Assembly (NCBI GenBank): GCA_019677205.1
Contig: JAAMXY010000976.1
Span: forward strand, 1-64,000
DNA from: Pinguiococcus pyrenoidosus
Lineage: Eukaryota > Sar > Pinguiophyceae > Pinguiochrysidales > Pinguiochrysidaceae
Direction of reading: 5' to 3'
Length of the DNA stretch: 64,000 nt
A program made the translations under genes and the position numbers. The notes under the pieces were generated by a model, which made no database searches, was not told the origin of the DNA, and saw nothing but the letters and a program-made list of their open reading frames with translations. Within the stretch, counting starts at the first letter, position 1. Every line of letters begins with the position of its first letter. This document shows positions 19,901 to 28,670 of the stretch, piece after piece.

Positions 19901-21825
19901 TCGACGGCGACGGGTCAAGGTGGATTCCGATTCTGCTCTTGAGCTCTGCTGCCGTCGATGTTGAGGACATGGACTTTACGATCCAAGACGACAGCCTGAG
20001 CTGGCTGTACAACGCGCTTCTCCAATTCTTCCGCCAGGAAGTGAAGGAGTACCTGTGCACCGCAGTGGAGCTCGAGATGAGAGACAACCTGATGTACATC
20101 CTGACGTACCTGCACAAGATGTTCTCAAGCCATTGGCTGCATTTTCTGTCATTGACGGAACAGGTGTCCAAGCCCGAGTTTCAGGCGCAGGCCAAGCTCC
20201 CGGACATTTCTAGAATCGTCGACGCGCTTCCGGAGGTGCCACAGGAGACCGTGGGCACCGTCAGAGCGGTCCTGCGTGAGATCCGTGCTAAAAGTGATGC
20301 GCTCCCCGAGGTGCGGCTCAAGTTCACAGAGCAGAGCAAGCTCGGCCTGGCGCTCGATGGGAAGCGAGGTGAGCTTGAAAGAGGGGCGGAGGATCTCGGT
20401 GGGGAGGCCAAAGGCAAGAGCTGGGTTTCCAACGTCCGCTTGACGGGGATCAGCCCAAACAGTCAAGCTTCTCGAATCCTGCTAGAAGTCGCCCAGGGTG
20501 GTACCGCGGGAGGGGGTGGCTATGTCCTGTCCGAGAATCTTGAGCTCCTGCTTGCGAAGGCCATGGCCGGCGACAAGACTGCTGCGGAGCTGCGCAGGTC
20601 AACTAGTGGTGTCGGCGTGAGCGACGAGGCTCAGCAGCGCCTCGTGCTTCTCACCCGGGCGCTGCGGGGCGCCTTCCTGACCGAGATCAATGGCGAGGAT
20701 ATCAAAACCTCGTCCGGAGATGTGGTCATTCGGAAACTTGGGAATCCAACGCGCCCCTTGATCGTGACCCTTCAGCCTGTCGCGCGCAGCAGCGAGGATG
20801 CAGTTGACGAAGGGAGACAACGCCGGCGAAAGGCCCAGAGCGAGATGATTCAGAGAGAACGAGAGGCCCGGCGAGAAGAGCATCGCGCTCTGGTGAGGCA
20901 GCGGCTTAACACCCGCGTCGTCGTCTTTGGGGACGGTCCGTTGGGGCTCCGCCTTCGCGCACACCCGACGCTGAGCGGAATGGTCCACGTCAATGGCTTC
21001 CAGCGAGCAGCAGACGGCGCACCACTGCAAGGCGAGGCATCCGGGTTGGTCTTCGCGGGGGATCTGGTGCTTGCCGTGAATGAGCTACGGATTGGCGCGC
21101 GAGGGGACGGGACGACCGCTTTGGCGGCCACGGTCGAAGCCATCCGAAACTCCCCTCGGCCGCTGAAGCTGATTGTCTGCGCCCCTCCGGACTTTGAGAT
21201 TCTGGTCCTGCCAGGGACGGAGCCAAAGATCCCCCGCACGGTGGAGGCGCTGAGCGGTGAGTCGGTGGCAGCAATCGAACGCCACTACGCCCAATGCCGC
21301 CCTTCCGCGTCCAGCAAGAAGGAGGGGAAGGCGAGCAAGCAGGCAGGCGCGTTCATGCTGGGGGCCCTTCCTTGCTGCACGTTCGGACGACCCACTCGCC
21401 TGCGTCTTGAGGCGTTCGACACTCCGGAGACGCAGACTCAGTCGATCGATCCCATGGGACCGACACGGCGAGAGCGAACCAGCCAAGTGGTGATGAAGGG
21501 TTGGGATCTGACCAGCCTGCTTCGGGACAGGACTTTGCCGCGTGGGAGCACCGCGAGTCGAAAGGCGGCGCCGTCCGAGACGAGTGGGAGTCTATCCCGC
21601 CCATACCTGCTCATGGCTCTGAACGGGAAAAGCCTTGGGGCCATCCTTCGCGACCACGATCGCCGGGCGAGCGTCTCGGACCGAAAGTCCATATCAAGGG
21701 AAGCCAGCATCGGCAAGCGAAAGGCCATTGCCGCCGAGACGCTCTTGTTCACGTCCGAGCCACCTCTTGCGCTCATCGTTAGAGATCACGAGATGCATCA
21801 GGAGATGTTGAGAGCCTTCCTGTGA
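16961..21825 (+). CDS. Large PDZ protein with a TULIP/HAM1-like lipid-binding region
   Basis: Two exons, 16961-17023 and 17095-21825, give 1,597 residues. The first exon encodes MQAGDLVRTAYGL... and joins DGRLSLSLVQWRLAGD in frame, completing the first of about three small beta modules in residues 1-165. Residues 170-330 are acidic and disordered with an Asp-Glu run. Residues 330-800 are long amphipathic helices. Residues 800-1040 (FLDLLPGIDIPAVEGDSDG, NLDLTGLTL, LKWSYTQTYF..., SLSWLYNALLQFF) follow the pattern of HAM1/DUF4449-type TULIP lipid-binding proteins of fungi and protists. A PDZ domain covers about 1297-1387 (GLRLRAHP...FAGDLVLAVNELRI), with an interrupted PDZ-like segment at about 1120-1270. 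The likely role is a membrane- or lipid-contact scaffold, inferred from fold pattern. An in-frame 81-nt intron at 18727-18807 (GTACGT...CCCAG) is possible. Confidence 0.7.
17941..17985. repeat. GACGAG repeat coding for an Asp-Glu run
   Basis: Hexanucleotide-like GACGAG/GAAGAC units encode an acidic stretch in the disordered N-terminal third of the PDZ/TULIP-like protein. Confidence 0.85.
19859..19912. repeat. GGCAAC/GGCGAC repeat coding for a Gly-Asn/Gly-Asp loop
   Basis: The array inserts a Gly-Asn-Gly-Asp run between two predicted beta strands of the TULIP-like region (after FYKYRAE, before RWIPILLLS), where a variable surface loop is expected. Confidence 0.85.
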
Positions 21826-22039
21826 TGGAGGACGCAGGGGCGCATGCGGATGCGCGTGTCGCCGAACGAAAGACAGGCTGGGTTGGCCCGGGGTCGAAGC
21901 AGTCATTTTTCTTGTTCTATTCTCGCTCCGCGCGTCCTCCGTCTACGACCCAGGGCAGTGGAAAGATCAGACAGAAAATCGTAGGAAGGGAGACGCTCAA
22001 GCGGTGATGCTCTCATTGCTCACAAGCTTCGTTGTGCGC

Positions 22040-23575
22040 CTATTTCCTATTCACGTATCCCGCTTTGTTCGTGAAGATCGCGCCCATGACCGTTTGGAAC
22101 AGCCCTCTGGGGAGCTTCCGCAGGGCCGGGCTCTTGACGCTCTTCTGAATGGTCCGGTACGCTTCCTCTTCGTACGCGGGGAACTCTCTTTCAAGACCGA
22201 GGTCGCTGTACAGCTTCCTGACCGCTTGGACGGACGCTGGACTCATCACGCCGTAGTTCTGCTGCAGCAACCGCTTCTGGTCCATGCCCGCCTTCTGAAG
22301 GGCCTTGACCACCAGCCAGGTGCACTTGCTGGCGCAGATGTCCGCCCCGCTGCGCTTCGCGCTCTGGTTGGGGCCAAAGCAACTGGTGAAGTCCTCGTTC
22401 GCCTGTATGTACTCCCCCATTTGTGCGCTCACAAGCTCGAGCTGCTTGAAGGCAGCGGAATCCGTCACCATGTTGACGACCATGCCGATGGCGATGGGCA
22501 GATACACGCTGTACATCGCAATGCGGTACTTCGCGATGCTTCGCCATCGGTCCTCCGTGAAGCGACTGAGGTCCTTCGGACTGGTGCGGCTCTGGCGCGT
22601 GAGGTAAAGCAGCACGCCCAGGTGAGTCTGATAGCTCACGTCAATGAACAGCTCCTGAAGCCACGTGAAGTAGGGCTTGTCCCCGAAGTGGCGCTGCAGC
22701 ACGCGAAACACGAACGACTGGAGCAGGGCCGCATCGTTGACCGCGTTCTGCGCGACGTCGGGGCGCTTGTACCAGCAGGGCTGGTTCCGCCGCATGTTTG
22801 CCCCGATCATGACGTCGTCCGCGACGAAGAAGGACGCCTGCAGCATCTCCACGCACCACCCCAGAATGATCGCCTGACACCTGTCTTCGTGGCTGAGCGA
22901 CCGAAAGCTCCTCGCCTGCTCAAACTGCTCCAAACACTCGAGCACCATGATCCCGCGGTCCAGCTTGCCTCCCGGGACATTATACCGCAGCAGATCCTTC
23001 ACATACCCGTAGATATCCATCGGCAATCCAAAGAGCGGCTCGAACTCCTCCGTCACCGTGTCAAAGAGCACCTTGAGCATCTCCTTGAAGGCGTCTCTCC
23101 CCGCCTTGGGCAGCGTCCTGGGATACCTCCGCACCACCGCCCTCTTCTTCGGCGCCGCCGCCACCGGCCGCGCGCCCACGGTCGCGTCCGCCAGCAGGTA
23201 CAGCGTGGAGAACAGTATGAGCGAGATGGCCGTCTTCAAGGTGTCATCGACGTGCAGAACGTCGTCGGACAGCTGCGCCAGTACGGAGTTGCTGCTGAGC
23301 AGGCCGAGGCCCAGCGCGATGGCAGGCACGCACAGCAGGCGCCCAAGCGCCGGCCCAAGCCTCGGGCCGAGGCACAGTCTCAGGACGCCCATCAACGCGA
23401 CGCCCAACACAAATGGCGCCAAAAAGCCCTGAAACCTGCGAACGGTAGCCAGCCATTCCTCCCCCGCCCATTCGGCTCTGTCCGGCGGCGGCAGCGCCGC
23501 GGGTTCCGCGACTGCGTCCACGACCTCCACGACCTCCTCGATCGTGGCCGGCTCGGGCAGGCCTGGCTCTTCCAT
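22040..23575 (-). CDS. Membrane-anchored farnesyl-diphosphate-synthase-like protein, degenerate active site
   Basis: A 511-residue intronless frame starts at ATG 23575. Residues 160-511 align throughout with eukaryotic farnesyl diphosphate synthase (NVPGGKLDRG, GWCVEMLQASFFVADD, RRNQPCWYK, GEYIQ, SKCTWLVVKALQ), which condenses IPP with DMAPP and GPP. Key residues are lost. The first Asp-rich motif DDxxD reads DDVMI (Asp253, Asp254, Ile257). The second, DDYLD, reads EDFTS (394-398). KYKT is KYRI (Arg351, Ile352), and the TExGQ motif reads THLGV. The IPP-side GGKxxR (202-207) and RR (262-263) remain. An extra 150-residue N-terminus has three hydrophobic segments (about 49-69, 78-100, 112-135), absent from soluble FPPS of about 350 residues. 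It may be a pseudoenzyme, a terpene-synthase-like enzyme with altered chemistry, or a membrane regulator of prenyl synthesis. Family membership is certain; activity is doubtful. Confidence 0.88.
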   Translation of the reverse strand: MEEPGLPEPATIEEVVEVVDAVAEPAALPPPDRAEWAGEEWLATVRRFQGFLAPFVLGVALMGVLRLCLGPRLGPALGRLLCVPAIALGLGLLSSNSVLAQLSDDVLHVDDTLKTAISLILFSTLYLLADATVGARPVAAAPKKRAVVRRYPRTLPKAGRDAFKEMLKVLFDTVTEEFEPLFGLPMDIYGYVKDLLRYNVPGGKLDRGIMVLECLEQFEQARSFRSLSHEDRCQAIILGWCVEMLQASFFVADDVMIGANMRRNQPCWYKRPDVAQNAVNDAALLQSFVFRVLQRHFGDKPYFTWLQELFIDVSYQTHLGVLLYLTRQSRTSPKDLSRFTEDRWRSIAKYRIAMYSVYLPIAIGMVVNMVTDSAAFKQLELVSAQMGEYIQANEDFTSCFGPNQSAKRSGADICASKCTWLVVKALQKAGMDQKRLLQQNYGVMSPASVQAVRKLYSDLGLEREFPAYEEEAYRTIQKSVKSPALRKLPRGLFQTVMGAIFTNKAGYVNRK

Positions 23576-23955
23576 GTGCGCGTGGCGCTCGCGGACGGAA
23601 CCGGCGCGTCGCCGAGGCCGAATCCTTGACGGTTTTTGGAACTGCGTTTGCGGCGTTATTGCCCCGTAGCATTGCGGAGTAGACGCTGGAGGAAACGGCC
23701 TTTCTTCGATACTGCCGAAATCGGGAGGAGCAAGGATTCGTATCCGTTTCTATTTAGAATATATTAACCATTTTTACTAATATATATTATATAAAACTGA
23801 AATGTATCGATAGCTTTCATTGGTGCGTTCTGAGACGTCTCTCGAAAGAGACCGCGTGGAACTCCGTCTCTGTCTCCCCGCAGTTGTTGAAAAGCGCGCT
23901 TCGTCCGTCTCCGCCACATCTCTCGAGGCGCCTCATCTGCTCAAATAAAGCAAGG
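23576..23955. promoter_or_regulatory. Bidirectional AT-rich spacer between FPPS-like and Dim1 genes
   Basis: A 380-nt spacer with a strongly AT-rich core at 23755-23815 (TAATATATATTATATAAAAC), including a TATAAAA-like string at about 23790-23796. It lies about 165 nt before the Dim1 ATG and about 190-220 nt from the start of the divergent FPPS-like gene. Such AT islands are rare in this window and recur in the other divergent spacer at 60406-60786. The promoter role is inferred. Confidence 0.5.
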
Positions 23956-24384
23956 ATGGCGTACATGCTGCCGCACTTGGACAGTGGCTGGGCGGTGGAC
24001 CAGGCCATTCTGAACGAGGACGAGCGCGTGGTGGTGCTGCGCTTCGGGCACGATTGGGACCCGACCTGCATGGAGATGGACGAGGTGCTGTGGCAGATCA
24101 GCGAGCAGGTGCAGAACTTCGCGGTGGTGTATCTGGTGGACATCTCGCAAGTGCCCGACTTCAACACCATGTACGAGCTCTACGACCCCTGCACCGTCAT
24201 GTTCTTCTTCCGCAACAAGCACATCATGGTGGACCTGGGCACGGGCAACAACAACAAGATCAACTGGGCGCTCACCAACCACCAGGAGCTCATCGACATC
24301 ATAGAGACCGTGTACCGCGGCGCGCGCAAGGGCCGCGGCCTCGTGGTGTCGCCCAAGGACTACTCCACCAAGTACAGATACTAG
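23956..24384 (+). CDS. DIM1: Dim1/TXNL4A, U5 snRNP thioredoxin-like spliceosome protein
   Basis: An intronless gene of 142 residues, the same length as human TXNL4A. ATG 23956 is chosen because it gives the canonical N-terminus MAYMLPHLDSGW; in-frame upstream codons are not conserved. Nearly every family block is present: VVVLRFGHDWDPTCMEMDE, NFAVVYLVDISQVPDFN, MYELYDPCTVMFFFRNKHI, DLGTGNNNKINW and the C-terminal RGLVVSPKDYSTKYRY. The protein is a structural component of the U4/U6.U5 tri-snRNP needed for pre-mRNA splicing. It has a thioredoxin fold without the redox CxxC pair. It is divergent from the FPPS-like gene. Identification is essentially certain. Confidence 0.98.
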   Translation: MAYMLPHLDSGWAVDQAILNEDERVVVLRFGHDWDPTCMEMDEVLWQISEQVQNFAVVYLVDISQVPDFNTMYELYDPCTVMFFFRNKHIMVDLGTGNNNKINWALTNHQELIDIIETVYRGARKGRGLVVSPKDYSTKYRY

Positions 24385-25233
24385 TCGCGAGGGAGCGCCG
24401 TCGTCCAGGAAGCCTTGGGGTGTGCTGGGCGCGACGCGAGCGGTTTTGAACACGGTGGACCGGCGCGCTTTGCCAGCTGGAGGGCGTGCCGCCACCGCGC
24501 TGGACTCCTCGGCAGCCGTGGCGAACGGAAGACGGAGTAGGCTGCCGTGGAATGCCAAAACCAGCCCAGCGATTCTGTGGTCTTCCTGGCGATGCGGTGG
24601 TCTTCCGCACTGGCGCTCGCGTCCTGGCCGGTTTCCCCGCTGGCCTCCTCATAGAAGATGGAGGAAAGGTCTTTGACGCAAGTTCTGCTGCGGTCTCCGC
24701 AGCAGAGGTCCGAACAACACGACGACAGTCGTCTGACTTGTGGAGGTCGATAAGTTGAAGCATTGACGGCTGGGAAGGCGCGATGGCGTGAGGAGGGGCG
24801 CGGCACAGCTGAGTCCATTTGAACGCTCGCACGCCCGATTTTGGCATCAAGTACATTTCGACTCCTCGTCGCACTCTTTACGCTCTTTCCACGCAGTACT
24901 CGTCCATGGTCCGTCACCTCCACCGTCGACCAGCAGCGCCGCAGCTTCTCGCTCTCCGCTCTCCGCTCTCCGCTCTTTCTCTCCTCTCCATCCAAACCCT
25001 TCTTGATTCCATCACCATAAGGCTCACAACAACAACATTCGGCATTGGAGTTTTCAAGGAGTACTATATCGAAATTGCTGGAAAGACAACCGCAATGCGC
25101 GCGGATCCCATTTCGATCTGTACCTGGTATCGATTCTGTTGTGTGCATTTTGCATTTGATTTTTCCCGCCTTTTCCGCCGTCAAATCCATTCGCGTCTCC
25201 AAAGCGGAATCCGACGCTTCCGCCCCGGCCACC
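24385..25233. other. Spacer between Dim1 and RPA1
   Basis: An 849-nt region with no supported gene. It holds the Dim1 3' end, a short GCTCTCC repeat (24951-24971), and a pyrimidine-rich then AT-leaning stretch (24960-25200) leading to the RPA1 start. Open frames that cross it on the plus strand are upstream extensions of the RPA1 frame without conserved sequence. Confidence 0.55.
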
Positions 25234-27177
25234 ATGAATCTGGACCGCGGTATCCTCCGCCGCATCGACAATGGCGAGATGGACCTCAAGCCCGTGCTGC
25301 AGGTCATCCACATCCGCAAGATCTCCAACGCCAATGGCCCTTCTGAGCGCTTCCGAATCGTGCTGTCCGACGGCGAGAACTACAACACGGCCATGCTGGC
25401 CACGCAGCAGAACGGCGTGGTGAACAGCGGCGCGCTCAAGGTGCACTCGCTGGTGCGCCTGGGCTACTACATGGTGAACGAGGTGCAGGGAAAGCGCATC
25501 CTCATCCTCATCAACTTCGACGTGGTGGGAGAGGCGGAGCGCATCCTGGGCAAGCCGCAGGACCTGCACTCCGGCGCGTCCGCGGACAAGTTTGACAAGA
25601 ACGCCGCGGCGGGAGCACCGCCAGCGCGGCCGCAGCCGCAGCAGCAGCAGCCGCAGCAGCAGCCGCAGCAGCAGCAGGGAAGCCCGCTCAACAACGAGAA
25701 CAGCAACCGGAACTACCAGAACCGGAACAGCAACGCCATGCCTGGCGGCGGGGAGCCCGCGCGGACCGCGCCGAAGCCGGAGTATGGCACGTACAGTAGC
25801 AGCATGATGGGGAACAGTGCGCCGGTGGCGCGCGTGGAATCCGATGACCGCATCATGCCCATCGCGGCGCTGAACCTGTACAACAGCAAGTGGACCATCA
25901 AGGCGCGTGTCACGTCCAAGTCGGCCATTCGGCGCTGGAGCAATGCCCGCGGAGAGGGCCACCTCTTCAACGTGGACCTGCTCGACGGGCAAGGAGGCGA
26001 GATCCGCGCGACCTTCTTCAAGGATGCGTGCGATCGCTTCGAGCCGCTGCTGCAGGAAGGCCGGGTCTACACCTTCTCGGGAGGGCGGCTGAAGCTCGCC
26101 AAGAAGGAGTACACCAGCATCAAGAACGACTACGAGATCACCTTCGACCGCAACGCCGACATCCGCCCGTCCGACGACGAGGGGGGCATCAAGAGGATAA
26201 AGTACAACTTCACCAAGATTGGCGACATCGAGAAGGTGGCTCCCGGCGCCACCATTGACCTCGTGGCGGTCGTCAAGTCGTGCGGCGAGTGCAACTCGAT
26301 CATGTCGCAGAAGCTGAGCAAGGAGCTCTTCAAGCGGGACCTGGTGCTCGTGGACGACTCGAACACGGAGATCCAGATGACCCTCTGGGGAGATCGCGCT
26401 CGCGAAGACGGAGGGCAGTGGATGTCCAACCCCGTGATCGCGGTGAAGGGGGTGAAGGTCTCCGACTACAACGGGCGCTCCCTGAGCCTGCTCCAGTCCA
26501 GCAACTTCTCCACGGACACCACCGATTCTCCAGAAGCCGGCCGGCTCCGCCAGTGGTGGAGCGCCAATCAAGGAAACGTGCAAACCACGAGCATCAGCGC
26601 CAAGTCTGGCGGCGGCGGAGCCGCCGGCACGTCCGTGGCGCAGCGGCAGCCCCTGTCCACGATCAAGGATGAGGGGCTCGGGACCAAGGGCGAGACCGAG
26701 TACCTGGCCGTGAAGGGCACCGTGACCCTGCTGCAGACCAACGGCAACAACGATCCGTGGTACACCGCCGCGCCGGAGGAAGGAGTGCTGTTCAAGGTCA
26801 CGGAGACCACGGAGGGGCAATGGTTCTGTGAGAGGAACGGCAAGACGTACGACACCTGCAAGAGGCGCTTCGTTCTGAGCCTCGTCCTCACCGACTACTC
26901 CGGGAACACGTGGGTGACCGCCTTCAACGACCCGGCCGAGCTCCTCCTGGGCGGCAAGACCGCAGACGAGTGTTATGAGATGCGAGCCCGCGGCGACGAG
27001 CAGGGCTACAAGGAGTGCTTCAGCAAGGGCCAGTTCAAGCAGTGCATCTTCAAGCTCCGCGTCAAAACGGAGCAGCTCAACGACGAGCAGCGCGTCAAGA
27101 CCAGCATTGTGACCATCCGCGACGTGAACTACAAGGAGGAGTGCCGGCAACTGATCGAGGAGATCGCGAAGTTCTAG
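25234..27177 (+). CDS. RPA1: Replication protein A large subunit (RPA70), zinc ribbon degenerate
   Basis: An intronless gene of 647 residues, close to the family's usual 600-660. The start at 25234 sits in a good context (GCCACCATGA) and gives MNLDRGILRRID, right for the RPA70N domain. Domains in order: RPA70N (about 1-110), Gln/Pro-rich linker (about 128-160), DBD-A (about 205-310, IAALNLYNSKWTIKARV...), DBD-B (about 320-430), DBD-C (about 480-640). RPA binds single-stranded DNA in replication, repair and recombination. In DBD-C the usual four-cysteine zinc ribbon is missing: the region reads WYTAAPEEGVLF (509-520), then WFCERNGKTY (530-539). Only Cys532 matches; the partner positions are Ala513, Gly517/Val518 and Asn535. 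The surrounding fold is well conserved, so this is a real loss rather than misassembly. Confidence 0.97.
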   Translation: MNLDRGILRRIDNGEMDLKPVLQVIHIRKISNANGPSERFRIVLSDGENYNTAMLATQQNGVVNSGALKVHSLVRLGYYMVNEVQGKRILILINFDVVGEAERILGKPQDLHSGASADKFDKNAAAGAPPARPQPQQQQPQQQPQQQQGSPLNNENSNRNYQNRNSNAMPGGGEPARTAPKPEYGTYSSSMMGNSAPVARVESDDRIMPIAALNLYNSKWTIKARVTSKSAIRRWSNARGEGHLFNVDLLDGQGGEIRATFFKDACDRFEPLLQEGRVYTFSGGRLKLAKKEYTSIKNDYEITFDRNADIRPSDDEGGIKRIKYNFTKIGDIEKVAPGATIDLVAVVKSCGECNSIMSQKLSKELFKRDLVLVDDSNTEIQMTLWGDRAREDGGQWMSNPVIAVKGVKVSDYNGRSLSLLQSSNFSTDTTDSPEAGRLRQWWSANQGNVQTTSISAKSGGGGAAGTSVAQRQPLSTIKDEGLGTKGETEYLAVKGTVTLLQTNGNNDPWYTAAPEEGVLFKVTETTEGQWFCERNGKTYDTCKRRFVLSLVLTDYSGNTWVTAFNDPAELLLGGKTADECYEMRARGDEQGYKECFSKGQFKQCIFKLRVKTEQLNDEQRVKTSIVTIRDVNYKEECRQLIEEIAKF

Positions 27178-27295
27178 GTTTGCAAGGCTTGTCCGTGCCA
27201 GATGCGATGGTCCAGGAAGTTGACTAAATACTTATTGCTGCGTCGCCTGACTTCGCGTGGACATGAACGAATGGCTTCGTTGCGGCGCATGGGAA

Positions 27296-27343
27296 GCTGG
27301 CCGGCTACAGCATCTCTGCGCTGGCCAGCTACAGCGTCTCTGC
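27296..27343. repeat. 24-bp tandem duplication over the channel gene's stop codon
   Basis: Two 24-bp units (27296-27319 and 27320-27343), differing at two positions, span the last codons and TAG stop (27329-27331) of the channel gene and continue into its 3' region. The same stop and C-terminal codons are therefore repeated once downstream. Confidence 0.85.
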
Positions 27344-28670
27344 GCTGATCGAAGCCGTGGCCTTCTGAAGCTCCTCGATCTGCGTGGCAAGCGCGTCCAC
27401 TTTCTCCAGGAGCTGGTTCATTCTGTCTGCCGTCCTGCCCTGCTCCTCGGTTGTGGTCTCCGCGAGCGCGGTGAGCTCTCCGAGGATCTCGTCCTTGTCC
27501 GTCTTGTCTTCCTCCCGTCCAAGCTGAAGGGCGCGATTCACTGGGAAGTACTCCGTGCTCTGCTTGTCGATCAGATCCTTCAGGTACCTCTCCGTGCCGT
27601 TCAGGTCCGCTTCGTCGGTCTTGCGCAAGTACATCCGATAGTAGACGTACGCCCACGGGTCGTGATCCTTTTCGATGTGATCGTTGAAGTTGATGTGGTG
27701 GCGCTCGAACAGCTCCCTGGGAAGGTTGCAGATGAAGCAGCGATTCCTCTTGTCCTGCTCGACGAAGTTGCGCGCCTCGCGGATCTCGGCAAACTTGTCG
27801 ATGATGATACCGGTGACAATCGCGACCTACGAAGGAGAGGGGGTGAGCTCCGGTGCCAAATGCTACGCAAGTCCATGAGGCGACGACGCCCCTCCACTTA
27901 CCATGATGAGAATGATGGTGATATTGTAGGATATGTCAATGGCATACCGACCGAACGTCATTTCGAAGGCGTCCCCATTGTCTCCGAACACCGGCGGACC
28001 ACGGAGTCCGTAGTCCAAGTGGTGCAGGAAGCTCTCGGCGAGGGAATACCACCCGCCACCGCCGTCCCCGTAGCCGTAGCTGTTGAACCCGTACAGGTTG
28101 ACGCCGAGGACGGCGTAGATGTACGTCAGGAAGACTCCGAGAATGAGGGTGGCGATGACCTGGTCAATTGGCTCCACCACGGCTCGCAACACGCTGAGAA
28201 GGATCTTCACGCGCGTCGCGATGTCGAGGATGTGGAAGGCAAAGAAGGCTACGCTCTGGTAGACCCCGAGGAAGCTGAACACGAGGAAGATCAGGTAGTA
28301 GACGGACTGGAAGTCCAGCAGAATGTCGGACAGCGACCACAGCCAGTTCCTCAGAACTGTGAACGGGATCACTTCCATCACCTTGAAGAAGCTTCCGTAG
28401 GCCCCCTGCGGAGGAGGCAGGGTTCCGTTGCGGATGGACTCTCGCTGCGTCCGGCCATTGTTCAGCGTGATCTGCGCCGAGCCGATGATGTAGACCGTCA
28501 GCATCAAGGCCGCGAGGAAGAGATGAACGTAGCCGAGCATTCGGACCAGGTCGAAGATGTCGTCGTCGAGGAAAGCCTTGCGGTCGTCGTTCCCGTTCTG
28601 AGAGTTTAGCAGAAGCATCAGGTTGATCGTGACGGTCACGCCGAGGGTCAGAATCACCCAAAGGTCCTCG
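27329..28670 (-). other. Pore module and C-terminal zinc finger of the giant channel
   Basis: Residues 9043-9461. Hydrophobic segments lie at 9043-9061, 9081-9105, 9163-9188 and 9209-9233, with the last one at 9281-9308, plus an S4-S5-like helix TRVKILLSVLRAVVEP (9192-9207). The pore loop is GLRGPPVFGD at 9261-9270, where IP3R has GLRSGGGVGD and RyR GGGIGD. S6 ends in TGIIIDKFAEIRE as in RyR (GLIIDAFGELR). The finger is Cys9326, Cys9329, His9346, His9351, spacing C-x2-C-x16-H-x4-H, as in RyR. The tail ends in a short coiled coil (EILGELTALAETTTEE...LEKVDALATQIEEL) like the tetramer helix of IP3R. This module proves the family assignment. Confidence 0.93.

Noticed and set aside
22004-23629. 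Plus-strand frame of 541 codons opposite the FPPS-like gene.
   Set aside because: Minus strand aligns with FPPS along 350 residues; the plus frame is a shadow.
24299-25334. Minus-strand frames of 191 and 317 codons across the Dim1-RPA1 spacer.
   Set aside because: They run antisense into conserved genes, differ in composition along their length and contain no domain.
25054-27150. Minus-strand frame of 698 codons opposite RPA1.
   Set aside because: RPA1 identity is certain and the antisense translation shows only Leu/Val/Arg/His bias.
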